Part shown: piece by piece, positions 1-5,037 of the stretch
Numbering within the stretch: position 1 is the first letter of the stretch
Layout: each line of letters opens with the position of its first letter
Source: Anaerolineae bacterium
GTDB lineage: Bacteria > Chloroflexota > Anaerolineae > 4572-78 > J111
Length of the DNA: 5,150 nucleotides
Reading direction: 5' to 3'
Assembly (NCBI GenBank): GCA_020433835.1
Contig: JAGRBY010000538.1
Location: 1 to 5,150 of the forward strand
Program-made: the position numbers and the translations under genes
Notes under the pieces: generated by a model
Told to the model about the DNA's origin: nothing
The model's database searches: none
The model's input: the letters and a program-made list of their open reading frames with translations, nothing else

Positions 1-519
1 TATCGCCAGCATGGTGTCGATAGTGGCCGCAGCGGCTTCGTATTGACCCAATTCAATCTGCGCGTCGGTGATGATGCCGTAGACCCGCACATTGTAGGGA
101 TTAATTACCTTGGCTTGCTCGCCCCAGACTAATGCGGCTCGAAAATCGTGGCGAGCCAGCGATAGGAGACCTTGACCAATCAACGCGTCGAAATTTTGGG
201 GATCATTTACCAGCGCAGTCGTTAATGCCGCCTCGGCCTGATTGTACAGCGACGCATCGCCGGTGATTGCCACTCGTTCCAGTAATGCCAGCCCCAATTG
301 GGCATTTACGGCGGCATTATCGGGCTGTTGGCGCAGTTGTTCTTGAAAATGGGCGATACGGGCTTCGGTTGTCGTCAAAGATCGCAATCCCAGGCGCGGA
401 TTCATATCTGCCGACAGCGATGGTCGCGGAAAGAAGAGCCGAACGGTCATCGCCCCACCCAAAACGAGTAATGAGACGGCCAGCAGCCAAAATGAGCGAT
501 AAAGGGAACGATTGGGCAT
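1..519 (-). CDS. Membrane-anchored TPR-repeat protein, partial (C-terminus beyond the left edge)
   Basis: The first 173 codons of a minus-strand gene are visible; the frame stays open to base 1. The start ATG (519-517) has a clear ribosome binding site, AGGAG at 530-526, six bases upstream. Residues 10-30 form a single hydrophobic segment after a short basic start (MPNRSLYR), so the protein is probably anchored in the cytoplasmic membrane with the rest outside. From about residue 68 it is alpha-helical with TPR-like spacing. The best repeat is about 110-143, with Gly117, Ala129, Ala136 and Pro141 at the TPR signature positions 8, 20, 27 and 32. A degenerate repeat precedes it (about 69-107) and another follows (about 144-173). 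TPR domains are protein-binding scaffolds; no catalytic motif is visible in this part, and the partner is unknown. It lies downstream of the DUF4331 gene on the same strand across a 138-bp gap holding an inverted-repeat element. The TPR assignment is fairly safe; the specific function is not recognisable. Confidence 0.85.
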   Translation of the reverse strand, partial: MPNRSLYRSFWLLAVSLLVLGGAMTVRLFFPRPSLSADMNPRLGLRSLTTTEARIAHFQEQLRQQPDNAAVNAQLGLALLERVAITGDASLYNQAEAALTTALVNDPQNFDALIGQGLLSLARHDFRAALVWGEQAKVINPYNVRVYGIITDAQIELGQYEAAAATIDTMLAI

Positions 520-536
520 AGATAACTCCTTAATCC

Positions 537-634
537 AGACCTGACAGGTTTTACACGATCAACTTTAACGAAGGGTATCATCCGAAAGCATTTTATCCTC
601 CACGCAAAGTCTTCTTCGAAAACCTGTCAGGTCT
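537..634. repeat. 98-bp inverted-repeat element between the DUF4331 and TPR genes
   Basis: Two perfect 16-bp arms, AGACCTGACAGGTTTT (537-552) and AAAACCTGTCAGGTCT (619-634), face each other across 66 bp. Each arm also contains the near-palindrome ACCTGACAGGT. The element takes up most of the 138-bp gap between the DUF4331 stop and the TPR start. This is the form of a small non-autonomous repeat (MITE-like); it could alternatively act as a transcript hairpin. No flanking target-site duplication is obvious. The identity of the repeat family is inferred from form only. Confidence 0.7.
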
Positions 635-657
635 TAGCAATCCATTTCGGCGTAAGT

Positions 658-2226
658 TTAGTTAGCGTTCTTTCTTATCATCGGAAAATAACCGGCAATA
701 CCGAAAAGACCGTGGCTATTCTCATAACCGGGATGGGGTGTGCCCATGTACGGGAATTCGCTCAAACAAGACACGTCATTGGCGTCGACACCGTCGCCAA
801 GCAGGTTATTGGGGCTGAGGTTCTTAAATTCGGGCACGCTGCCGCCAAATGTGGTCGATAAGAAGTCGCCATAGCCTTGAGCCACGGCACGCAGCGCCAT
901 ATCGGTGACATCGTCCTCTAAACGGCGGCCGTTGGGAAATGCCGTCAAATCACCGGCATCGGTCGGGCCGGAAGCCGGATCATTGAACAGACCGAGCGGA
1001 TCGCCTTCGCATGCGCCTTCCGTCGGTTTGATGGCGGTGTTGAGCCGCAGTTGTTCCGATGGATTGGCCGCGGATTGGCTTTGTTGGTTAACGCCCGGAA
1101 TACCCTGCAAGAAAACGGTCACCAAATCATCGCGGCTGCTTTCTTGCACCGTTTCGAGAGCGCCGCCGTACAAAAGATTCATCAATGCGGCCAATTCAGG
1201 GTCGGTTACGCGCGAAACGACCGCCGGCACGGTCGCATCGACATTGGGCGCAACGCTATTGAAGACATCTTTGAGCGCCAGGCTCATAACCACCTCATTT
1301 ACCAACGGATTACCTAAACGAGACACTTGTACGCCGTTTCTTTCCGCTGTTGACCAAACACCAATCACACAATCGGTATCGGTGGCGTTATTCGAGCAGC
1401 CACCGGCGACAAGGTCGCTAATAGGCACTTGAATGGCCGTAGCATGGGCATTAAAACCTTTTAAGACATCTTGGCCGTCGTCCACGGGCAATGAGATGGC
1501 ATGGGCGTTGTTAAAGGGGCGCAAACCGGCTAAATCGAAGATGGAACCGACATCGACAAAGAAAGGATCGTCGCGCTGGCCGGTAAACTCTTTATATCCG
1601 CTCGGAAAGCCGTCGCCGGAGTCGCGCACGGCATTTTCGGCGATAGACTCGTAATTATCGGTCGAACGGGGGCCAATATTGTCGGGAACCATCACAAATG
1701 GACCGGCTTGGAAGTCAACCGTGGCCGCACCGCCGGGATCGATAATTTTAGTGACGGTGTAGGTTTGACGCAAGTTAAAATCGCTGTCACTTTCGTAGTT
1801 GCTGCCGATAGGGCCGGTATTATAAAGGAAGGTGCTGTCATTTTGCGGGGTAAGGGCTGAAAAATCCCATTCGTACGTAATATCGGCAAAAGTGTCGCCA
1901 TCCTGGTCGATATTGATCAAATAGCGGGCGTTAGGGTCGAAATGGTAGAAATTTGGCCCACCGCCCGGCTCTTCGAACGGAATCCAGGTGGCGATGAGCG
2001 TTACCGTGTCGGTAGCGTCGGGGCTGACAAAAGCATAGACATCGAGGTTGTCAACCGTGGGATCGCCGGAAATTAAGGGCGCTTCGCGGTGGCTGGAGGC
2101 ATTACCGGGCTGCGGAACCATAATGATGAGCCATGCCGCCAAAAGCGCGGCCAACGCGAGGCAAAAACAGAGTACGATACCAACATAGCGCAAAACGCGC
2201 CGATGAATGAGCGTTTGAAAAAGCAT
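658..2226 (-). CDS. DUF4331-family exported/membrane-anchored protein
   Basis: This complete 522-residue protein is recognised as a DUF4331 member. It has an N-terminal SSHREAP motif (residues 44-50), GDP (54-56), a DNLDVYAFVSPD block (59-70), a WIPFEEPGGGPNFY block (81-94), an acidic IDQDGDTFAD loop (106-115) and a C-terminal PHPGY segment (497-501). The N-terminus is basic (HRR, VLRY) followed by a long hydrophobic stretch (about 15-37), i.e. a signal peptide or membrane anchor that places the domain outside the cytoplasm. DUF4331 has no established biochemical role to my knowledge, so none is assigned. The DxDGDxxxD pattern at 107-115 resembles a calcium-binding loop. Four cysteines (277, 286, 406, 487) could form disulfides in an exported protein. 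The length is ordinary for the family and no frameshift is seen. The start at 2226 is supported by AGGAG at 2240-2236, nine bases upstream, and by the complete signal segment that follows. Neighbours on the same strand are the NicO fusion upstream and the TPR protein downstream. Confidence 0.9.
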   Translation of the reverse strand: MLFQTLIHRRVLRYVGIVLCFCLALAALLAAWLIIMVPQPGNASSHREAPLISGDPTVDNLDVYAFVSPDATDTVTLIATWIPFEEPGGGPNFYHFDPNARYLINIDQDGDTFADITYEWDFSALTPQNDSTFLYNTGPIGSNYESDSDFNLRQTYTVTKIIDPGGAATVDFQAGPFVMVPDNIGPRSTDNYESIAENAVRDSGDGFPSGYKEFTGQRDDPFFVDVGSIFDLAGLRPFNNAHAISLPVDDGQDVLKGFNAHATAIQVPISDLVAGGCSNNATDTDCVIGVWSTAERNGVQVSRLGNPLVNEVVMSLALKDVFNSVAPNVDATVPAVVSRVTDPELAALMNLLYGGALETVQESSRDDLVTVFLQGIPGVNQQSQSAANPSEQLRLNTAIKPTEGACEGDPLGLFNDPASGPTDAGDLTAFPNGRRLEDDVTDMALRAVAQGYGDFLSTTFGGSVPEFKNLSPNNLLGDGVDANDVSCLSEFPYMGTPHPGYENSHGLFGIAGYFPMIRKNAN

Positions 2227-2284
2227 TGGGTTGTTCTCCTAAACATTGTATCCAGACATTGTTTGAATAAATACCATACGGACT

Positions 2285-2313
2285 TTTATAACCAGATGAG
2301 TTTGAAAGCAGAA
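2285..2313 (-). promoter_or_regulatory. Possible sigma-70-type promoter for the DUF4331 gene
   Basis: On the minus strand a -10-like TATAAA (2290-2285) lies 17 bases from a weak -35-like TTCTGC (2313-2308). Transcription would start about 50 bases before the DUF4331 ATG, leaving room for the AGGAG site. The -35 match is poor, so only the -10 and the location support the call. The REP-like doublet begins just upstream, at 2333. Confidence 0.3.
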
Positions 2314-2332
2314 CTTTTGCGCAAAATGGCCC

Positions 2333-2410
2333 GTCATTCCCGCATGCTTTTAGCGGGAATCTATCTTTGTAGCCCCTGATGGATGCCCGATAAAGACATG
2401 CGGGCATGAC
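2333..2410 (+). repeat. REP-like inverted doublet, copy A
   Basis: This 78-bp element has ends GTCATTCCCGC and GCGGGCATGAC and is built from two 33-nt units in inverted orientation (2333-2365 and 2378-2410) joined by a 12-base linker. Each unit forms a short hairpin: TCCCGC/GCGGGA in the first, GCCCG/CGGGC in the second. Copy B at 4511-4587 is the same element in the opposite orientation. Form and copy number fit REP/BIME-type or MITE-like repeats mobilised in trans; no transposase is in the window. The copy sits between the DUF4331 promoter region and the NicO 3' end. Confidence 0.8.
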
Positions 2411-2551
2411 GGGCCTGAAAGGTTTATTTTCATTCTGTTTTCAGTATAGAACTAACTGTACAGCGGCATCACCTCCTTGTTTTGGGCTATGTTCCTTCAT
2501 ATAAAAGCGCGGTCGATGAAGAGAAGCTATATATCACGAAACGAATGGACA

Positions 2552-2609
2552 GGAGCGACAAAGCTTGCTTTGTCATCTGCGTTGGGAACAAAGTAAACTT
2601 TGTTGCTCC
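2552..2609. repeat. Pair of palindromes able to refold into one long stem
   Basis: Two adjacent palindromes, GACAAAGC-TT-GCTTTGTC (2557-2574) and AACAAAGT-AA-ACTTTGTT (2587-2604), are enclosed by GGAGC (2552-2556) and GCTCC (2605-2609). The outer halves can instead pair with each other as a 12-bp stem, GGAGCGACAAAG with CTTTGTTGCTCC, with one G-T position. A T-run (2613-2617) follows on the plus strand. No gene lies just upstream on the plus strand, so a repeat family is as likely as a regulatory element. Confidence 0.55.
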
Positions 2610-2625
2610 GGGTTTTTACTTTTAG

Positions 2626-2654
2626 AAAAATCCGCAACGGCGATAAATCGCCGT
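2626..2654 (-). terminator. Possible intrinsic terminator downstream of the NicO gene
   Basis: Read on the minus strand, ACGGCGA-TTTA-TCGCCGT (2654-2637) forms a 7-bp GC-rich hairpin, followed after six bases by five Ts (2630-2626). It lies about 120 bp past the NicO stop codon. The T-run is a little too far from the stem for an ideal terminator. The same hairpin also belongs to a set of three related palindromes, so termination may be secondary. Confidence 0.35.
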
Positions 2655-2666
2655 GCTATCAACGGC

Positions 2667-2686
2667 ACCCCATAAATGGGGTTTTT
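2667..2686 (+). terminator. Hairpin with T-run, terminator-like on the plus strand
   Basis: ACCCCA-TAAA-TGGGGT (2667-2682) is a 6-bp stem with a TAAA loop that runs directly into a T-tract (2682-2686). The form is that of a rho-independent terminator for plus-strand transcripts, but no plus-strand gene precedes it. It may block antisense transcription into the NicO gene or may simply be a palindromic repeat. Confidence 0.35.
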
Positions 2687-2718
2687 ATAAAGCCGAATTT
2701 GTCCGGCGCTGTTGAATA

Positions 2719-2740
2719 GCTCTGCGATTTATCGCGGAGC
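2719..2740. repeat. TAAA/TTTA-loop hairpin near the NicO stop codon
   Basis: GCTCTGCGA-TTTA-TCGCGGAGC forms a 9-bp stem with one mismatch, 33 bp past the NicO stop codon. Together with the hairpins at 2637-2654 and 2667-2682 it makes a set of three: the loop is TAAA on one strand and the flanking pair is A-T, while the rest of the arms differ in sequence but remain self-complementary. No T-run follows on the minus strand. Confidence 0.6.
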
Positions 2741-2772
2741 GGGCGGTGATAGTCTCATTGGGTCGGATAGCG

Positions 2773-4329
2773 CTAACCATTGAACAAACTTGTCTGCGTT
2801 AGGGCCTGAATGGTTACCCCCAGACCAACCAACGTAATAAAGAGAGCGCTGGCGGCGGGTAACACCTGAAACCAGCGACCGTGGCCGATAAACGCTTTGA
2901 GACGGTGATTGTTCTGCGAAAATTGCTCAAAAAGGGAGGCCGCCTGCACCCAAACCACGCCAATAATCGTAAGCACGCCGGCCAGCCCCAAACTAAAGGC
3001 AATAACCAGCAGCAGCCCAAAACCGACGCGTTGAAGAGCAATCGCGCTGAGCATTACGACTAAGGCCGAGGGACACGGAATAAGTCCGCCGGAAATGCCG
3101 AGTGCCAGCAAATTACGCCAGGTAATGGTGGTATTCGGCACATGACTGTGGCCGTGGTCGTGATCGTGCGCGTGATCGTGATAATGATGGTGATGATGGT
3201 CGTGTTGATGGTCGTGAGGGTGATGATGGCCGTGATCAGCGTGATGATGGTGCTGATGCGGCGTGTTTTGACCGAACAAGCCCCCTGCCAGCCGATGGCG
3301 AAAGAGTGACAGGCCGATACTGACAACCAGCAGCCCGGAAAGGACACCTAACCAGGGATAAAGCTGTTCCGGCACAATATAACGTGAAGCGAAGAGCGTT
3401 AGCAGCCCCAACAGAAAAACGCCGGTCGTGTGGGTCAACGTGGTAGCTAATCCCAGGAAAACGGCCTGTTGAACGGTGCCGCGCGAGCCAATAAGATAAG
3501 CAGCGACAATCGTTTTGCCATGACCCGGCGTTAAAGCGTGCGCCGCGCCCCATCCGAACGCAGCCAGCAAGGCCAGCAGCAAAGCGCCCGGTCCCAGCGC
3601 CGGAATGGTGATAAGCGCGGCAAACGGATCGTTTGAGGGCGATGCAGCGGGCGACGGCACGCTAGAGGGTGATGAGGCGGGAATTGAAACCGGCGCAGCG
3701 CCCAATTCGAAGCGAAACGCGGCGTGATCGGCGGTGGGCGGGCTTTGCAGTAGATCGTCGGGATAATGGCGCAGCGCGTCGCTGATATCGGTCGTGGGCG
3801 CAGATGAATCGAGTAAACGGATGCCGGAAGCCGGTTCGACGACGATTTCTTGCCAGCCGATACGCTCGGCGTAGTTGTTGTCCCGATAATCAACCTGCCA
3901 CGGCCCATTTTGCTCAGGCAAAGCGGCAATAGCGTTGATTTCTATGCGCAACGTTTCTAATCCGCCCTGCCCCGGCTCAAACGTCAACGAGGGGGCGGTC
4001 GGTTCCACAAGCAGATCAATTTCGCCCGCCCGCAGTTGAATATTGTCGCGCCAGGTCGTTAGGAAGCGATTAAGGTACTGTTCGCGCTCGGCAGGGTCGA
4101 TACGGTTGTTATTATTGGTATCCAGCTCCGAATGGAGTTGAAAGGTGGGGATTTCGGCCATATCGATGACGTAATAGAGCCGAATGTGGTCGGTTTCGAG
4201 CGTGAGCCGGCTGTAACGGTTAATCGTGAAATTTCCCAACGGGTGGGCCAGAGCTGACGCCGGGAAAAGCAAAAAGATCAGCAGTCCGGCCCCGATAAGC
4301 CAACGTCGGAATCGAATAAGGTCGTTCAT
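2773..4329 (-). CDS. Secreted EF-hand/periplasmic domain fused to a NicO-family Ni/Co transporter
   Basis: The chosen ATG (4329) gives 518 residues starting MNDLIRFRRW, an ideal signal peptide ending ALA-HPLG near residue 28. Purine-rich GAGAGG and GGAGG precede it. A longer frame from 4386 would add 19 residues encoded partly by a heptamer repeat and would bury the signal peptide, so it is less likely. The mature part starts HPLGNFT and has a complete EF-hand loop, DTNNNNRIDPAE (residues 70-81). A Pro/Ser/Ala linker (about 212-233) leads to the NicO domain: several membrane helices, HALTPGHGK (264-272), His300 in TLTHT, a cytosolic or periplasmic loop with 24 His in 39 residues (358-396), and GGLIPCPSAL (414-423). 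NicO/RcnA proteins move Ni2+ or Co2+ across the inner membrane, mostly as efflux systems. The His loop fits metal binding, but the metal and direction are not shown. The protein is longer than stand-alone NicO proteins because of the extracytoplasmic domain of about 200 residues. Confidence 0.88.
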   Translation of the reverse strand: MNDLIRFRRWLIGAGLLIFLLFPASALAHPLGNFTINRYSRLTLETDHIRLYYVIDMAEIPTFQLHSELDTNNNNRIDPAEREQYLNRFLTTWRDNIQLRAGEIDLLVEPTAPSLTFEPGQGGLETLRIEINAIAALPEQNGPWQVDYRDNNYAERIGWQEIVVEPASGIRLLDSSAPTTDISDALRHYPDDLLQSPPTADHAAFRFELGAAPVSIPASSPSSVPSPAASPSNDPFAALITIPALGPGALLLALLAAFGWGAAHALTPGHGKTIVAAYLIGSRGTVQQAVFLGLATTLTHTTGVFLLGLLTLFASRYIVPEQLYPWLGVLSGLLVVSIGLSLFRHRLAGGLFGQNTPHQHHHHADHGHHHPHDHQHDHHHHHYHDHAHDHDHGHSHVPNTTITWRNLLALGISGGLIPCPSALVVMLSAIALQRVGFGLLLVIAFSLGLAGVLTIIGVVWVQAASLFEQFSQNNHRLKAFIGHGRWFQVLPAASALFITLVGLGVTIQALTQTSLFNG

Positions 4330-4352
4330 TCCTCCATCCTCTCGTAATGCCA

Positions 4353-4420
4353 TAGTGCGTAGTGCGTATTGCGAAGTGCGTAGCATTATCAGTTATGATG
4401 CACTAACGCACTACGCACTA
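4353..4420. repeat. Inverted heptamer array (GTGCGTA) upstream of the NicO gene
   Basis: The left arm has four consecutive 7-bp units: GTGCGTA, GTGCGTA, TTGCGAA, GTGCGTA (4355-4382). The right arm carries the complement, with a perfect 15-bp match between TAGTGCGTAGTGCGT (4353-4367) and ACGCACTACGCACTA (4406-4420). The centre (GCATTAT...ATGATGC) is itself nearly palindromic, so the whole 68 bp can fold into a cruciform or hairpin. It lies 23 bp before the preferred NicO ATG, probably in its leader or promoter. Confidence 0.75.
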
Positions 4421-4510
4421 CACTTGGGTAATTTCAATTCTTAGATTTATCTGGCGGCAGATGTACTACACCTTAAATGAAGACAGGTGAGATTTGAGGT
4501 AGGTCACTTT

Positions 4511-4587
4511 GTCATGCCCGAATGGTTTTATCGGGCATCCACTTGGCGCAAACGAATGGATTCCCGCTAAAAACGTGCGGGAATGAC
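4511..4587 (-). repeat. REP-like inverted doublet, copy B
   Basis: This 77-bp element is the reverse-oriented counterpart of copy A at 2333-2410. On the minus strand it starts GTCATTCCCGCACG and ends TCGGGCATGAC. It has two inverted 33-nt units (4511-4543 and 4555-4587), one with the GCCCG/CGGGC stem and one with TCCCGC/GCGGGA. The linker differs from that of copy A while the units are conserved, as expected for dispersed copies of one repeat family. Confidence 0.8.
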
Positions 4588-4687
4588 GCTCGAAAACCTC
4601 GAAAAACTTATTTAACGCTGTATGTACTCTGAATATCAAACAACCATAGTGTAGCGGAGGTCGCTGTTCATCTTACAGGTCAAAAGA

Positions 4688-4709
4688 TGCTCATTTTTTG
4701 CTCATTTTT
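4688..4709. repeat. Tandem 11-bp duplication
   Basis: TGCTCATTTTT occurs twice head to tail with no mismatch (4688-4698 and 4699-4709). It is in non-coding DNA and most simply reflects replication slippage. Confidence 0.8.
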
Positions 4710-4755
4710 GGGTGATGGTGAGGCAAGGAGGGGATTATCGGTGGGGAGAGAGTCA

Positions 4756-4775
4756 GCATTGAATGAATTCAATGC
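4756..4775. repeat. TGAA-loop hairpin
   Basis: GCATTGAA-TGAA-TTCAATGC is a perfect 8-bp stem closed by a TGAA loop. The same loop closes the GC-rich hairpin AGGACGC-TGAA-GCGTCCT at 4932-4949. It sits 10 bp before the terminator-like hairpin at 4785. Confidence 0.6.
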
Positions 4776-4784
4776 CTGCTAGGG

Positions 4785-4810
4785 AAAACGTGTTTGAAAC
4801 ACGTTTTTTT
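4785..4810 (+). terminator. Strong hairpin with T7 tract (rho-independent terminator-like)
   Basis: AAAACGTGTTT-G-AAACACGTTTT (4785-4807) is a perfect 11-bp palindrome around one base. It continues into seven Ts (4804-4810) on the plus strand, with only four As on the other side, so plus-strand termination is favoured. No plus-strand gene is visible upstream. It may terminate an unrecognised transcript, or be one more member of the local palindrome set. Confidence 0.45.
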
Positions 4811-4890
4811 ACCAACAGTATCATTCATTCGGGGGCTAGATGCCGATTTCAGAGATTTTTTGTTCTTTAGCAATCAAACGAATAACGAAA

Positions 4891-5037
4891 CCAAAGAGCG
4901 CGAGGCTAAAGCCATCGTGCTAAAAGGGCGAAGGACGCTGAAGCGTCCTAATTAGACGAAAGCCTAGCCCACACGGGCTTTGTTCTCTCAGCACGGCTCT
5001 TTAGGCCCGTGACCAGGGGGTTGGGAGGTCGTACCTC
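4891..5037 (-). ncRNA. Candidate structured RNA, possibly a transposon-associated (HEARO/omega-RNA-like) remnant
   Basis: A long-range stem joins CCAAAGAGC (4891-4899) to GCTCTTTAGG (4996-5005, one bulged base) and continues as CGTGCT (4916-4921) with AGCACG (4990-4995). Inside are the hairpins GGCTAAAGCC (4904-4913), AGGACGC-TGAA-GCGTCCT (4932-4949) and AGCCC-ACAC-GGGCT (4966-4979). CACGGGC (4972-4978) is also a perfect complement of GCCCGTG (5005-5011), which would form a pseudoknot across the closing stem. GAGGT-CGT-ACCTC (5025-5037) makes a further hairpin. Nested long-range pairing plus a pseudoknot is typical of functional RNAs. Read on the minus strand, short blocks (CTCCCAAC, TAAAGAGC, GCTGAGA) recall from memory the scaffold of IscB guide RNAs (HEARO class); this was not aligned. 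No IscB or TnpB gene is next to it, so it would be stand-alone or a relic. Strand and class are uncertain. Confidence 0.35.

Larger units (their letters stand above)
2227..2772. other. 546-bp gene-free gap between NicO and DUF4331 genes, rich in palindromes
   Basis: No plausible gene is seen here; the open frames that reach in from 2089-2407 are antisense or out-of-frame to the DUF4331 start region and have no ribosome binding site or recognisable protein. From left to right the gap holds the DUF4331 5' leader and possible promoter, a REP-like doublet (2333-2410), an AT-richer stretch with little visible structure (2411-2550), a refolding hairpin pair (2552-2609), and three TAAA-loop hairpins (2637-2740) just past the NicO stop codon. 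Confidence 0.8.

Noticed and set aside
267..521. 84-codon plus-strand frame at the left end
   Set aside because: It is antisense to the TPR gene, which has a good ribosome binding site, an N-terminal membrane segment and TPR spacing.
905..1654. Plus-strand open frames of 73-175 codons
   Set aside because: They are antisense to the DUF4331 gene, lack ribosome binding sites and have no protein-like features; the minus-strand protein is a clear family member.
2089..2407. Open frames of 96 (+) and 101 (-) codons across the DUF4331 start
   Set aside because: Both run through the REP-like doublet and overlap the true gene out of frame; no ribosome binding site or recognisable protein.
2464..2478. 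GCGGC followed by ATCACCTCCTT, like the 3' end of 16S rRNA
   Set aside because: Only this short stretch matches; the bases upstream do not resemble 16S helix 45 and no rRNA precedes it. On the minus strand it reads as a perfect Shine-Dalgarno (AAGGAGGTGAT), but the only nearby ATG opens a five-codon frame.
3142..3259. Repetitive DNA resembling a CRISPR or tandem repeat array
   Set aside because: It is the coding sequence for the His-rich loop; there are no regular spacers.
3060..3929. Additional minus-strand frames within the NicO gene (95, 105 and 132 codons)
   Set aside because: They are shifted-frame shadows of a GC-rich gene; the His codon run produces the Thr/Ile-rich shadow.
4353..4420. 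Heptamer array considered as CRISPR or plasmid iterons
   Set aside because: Units are contiguous 7-mers in inverted halves without spacers, and no replication gene is present.
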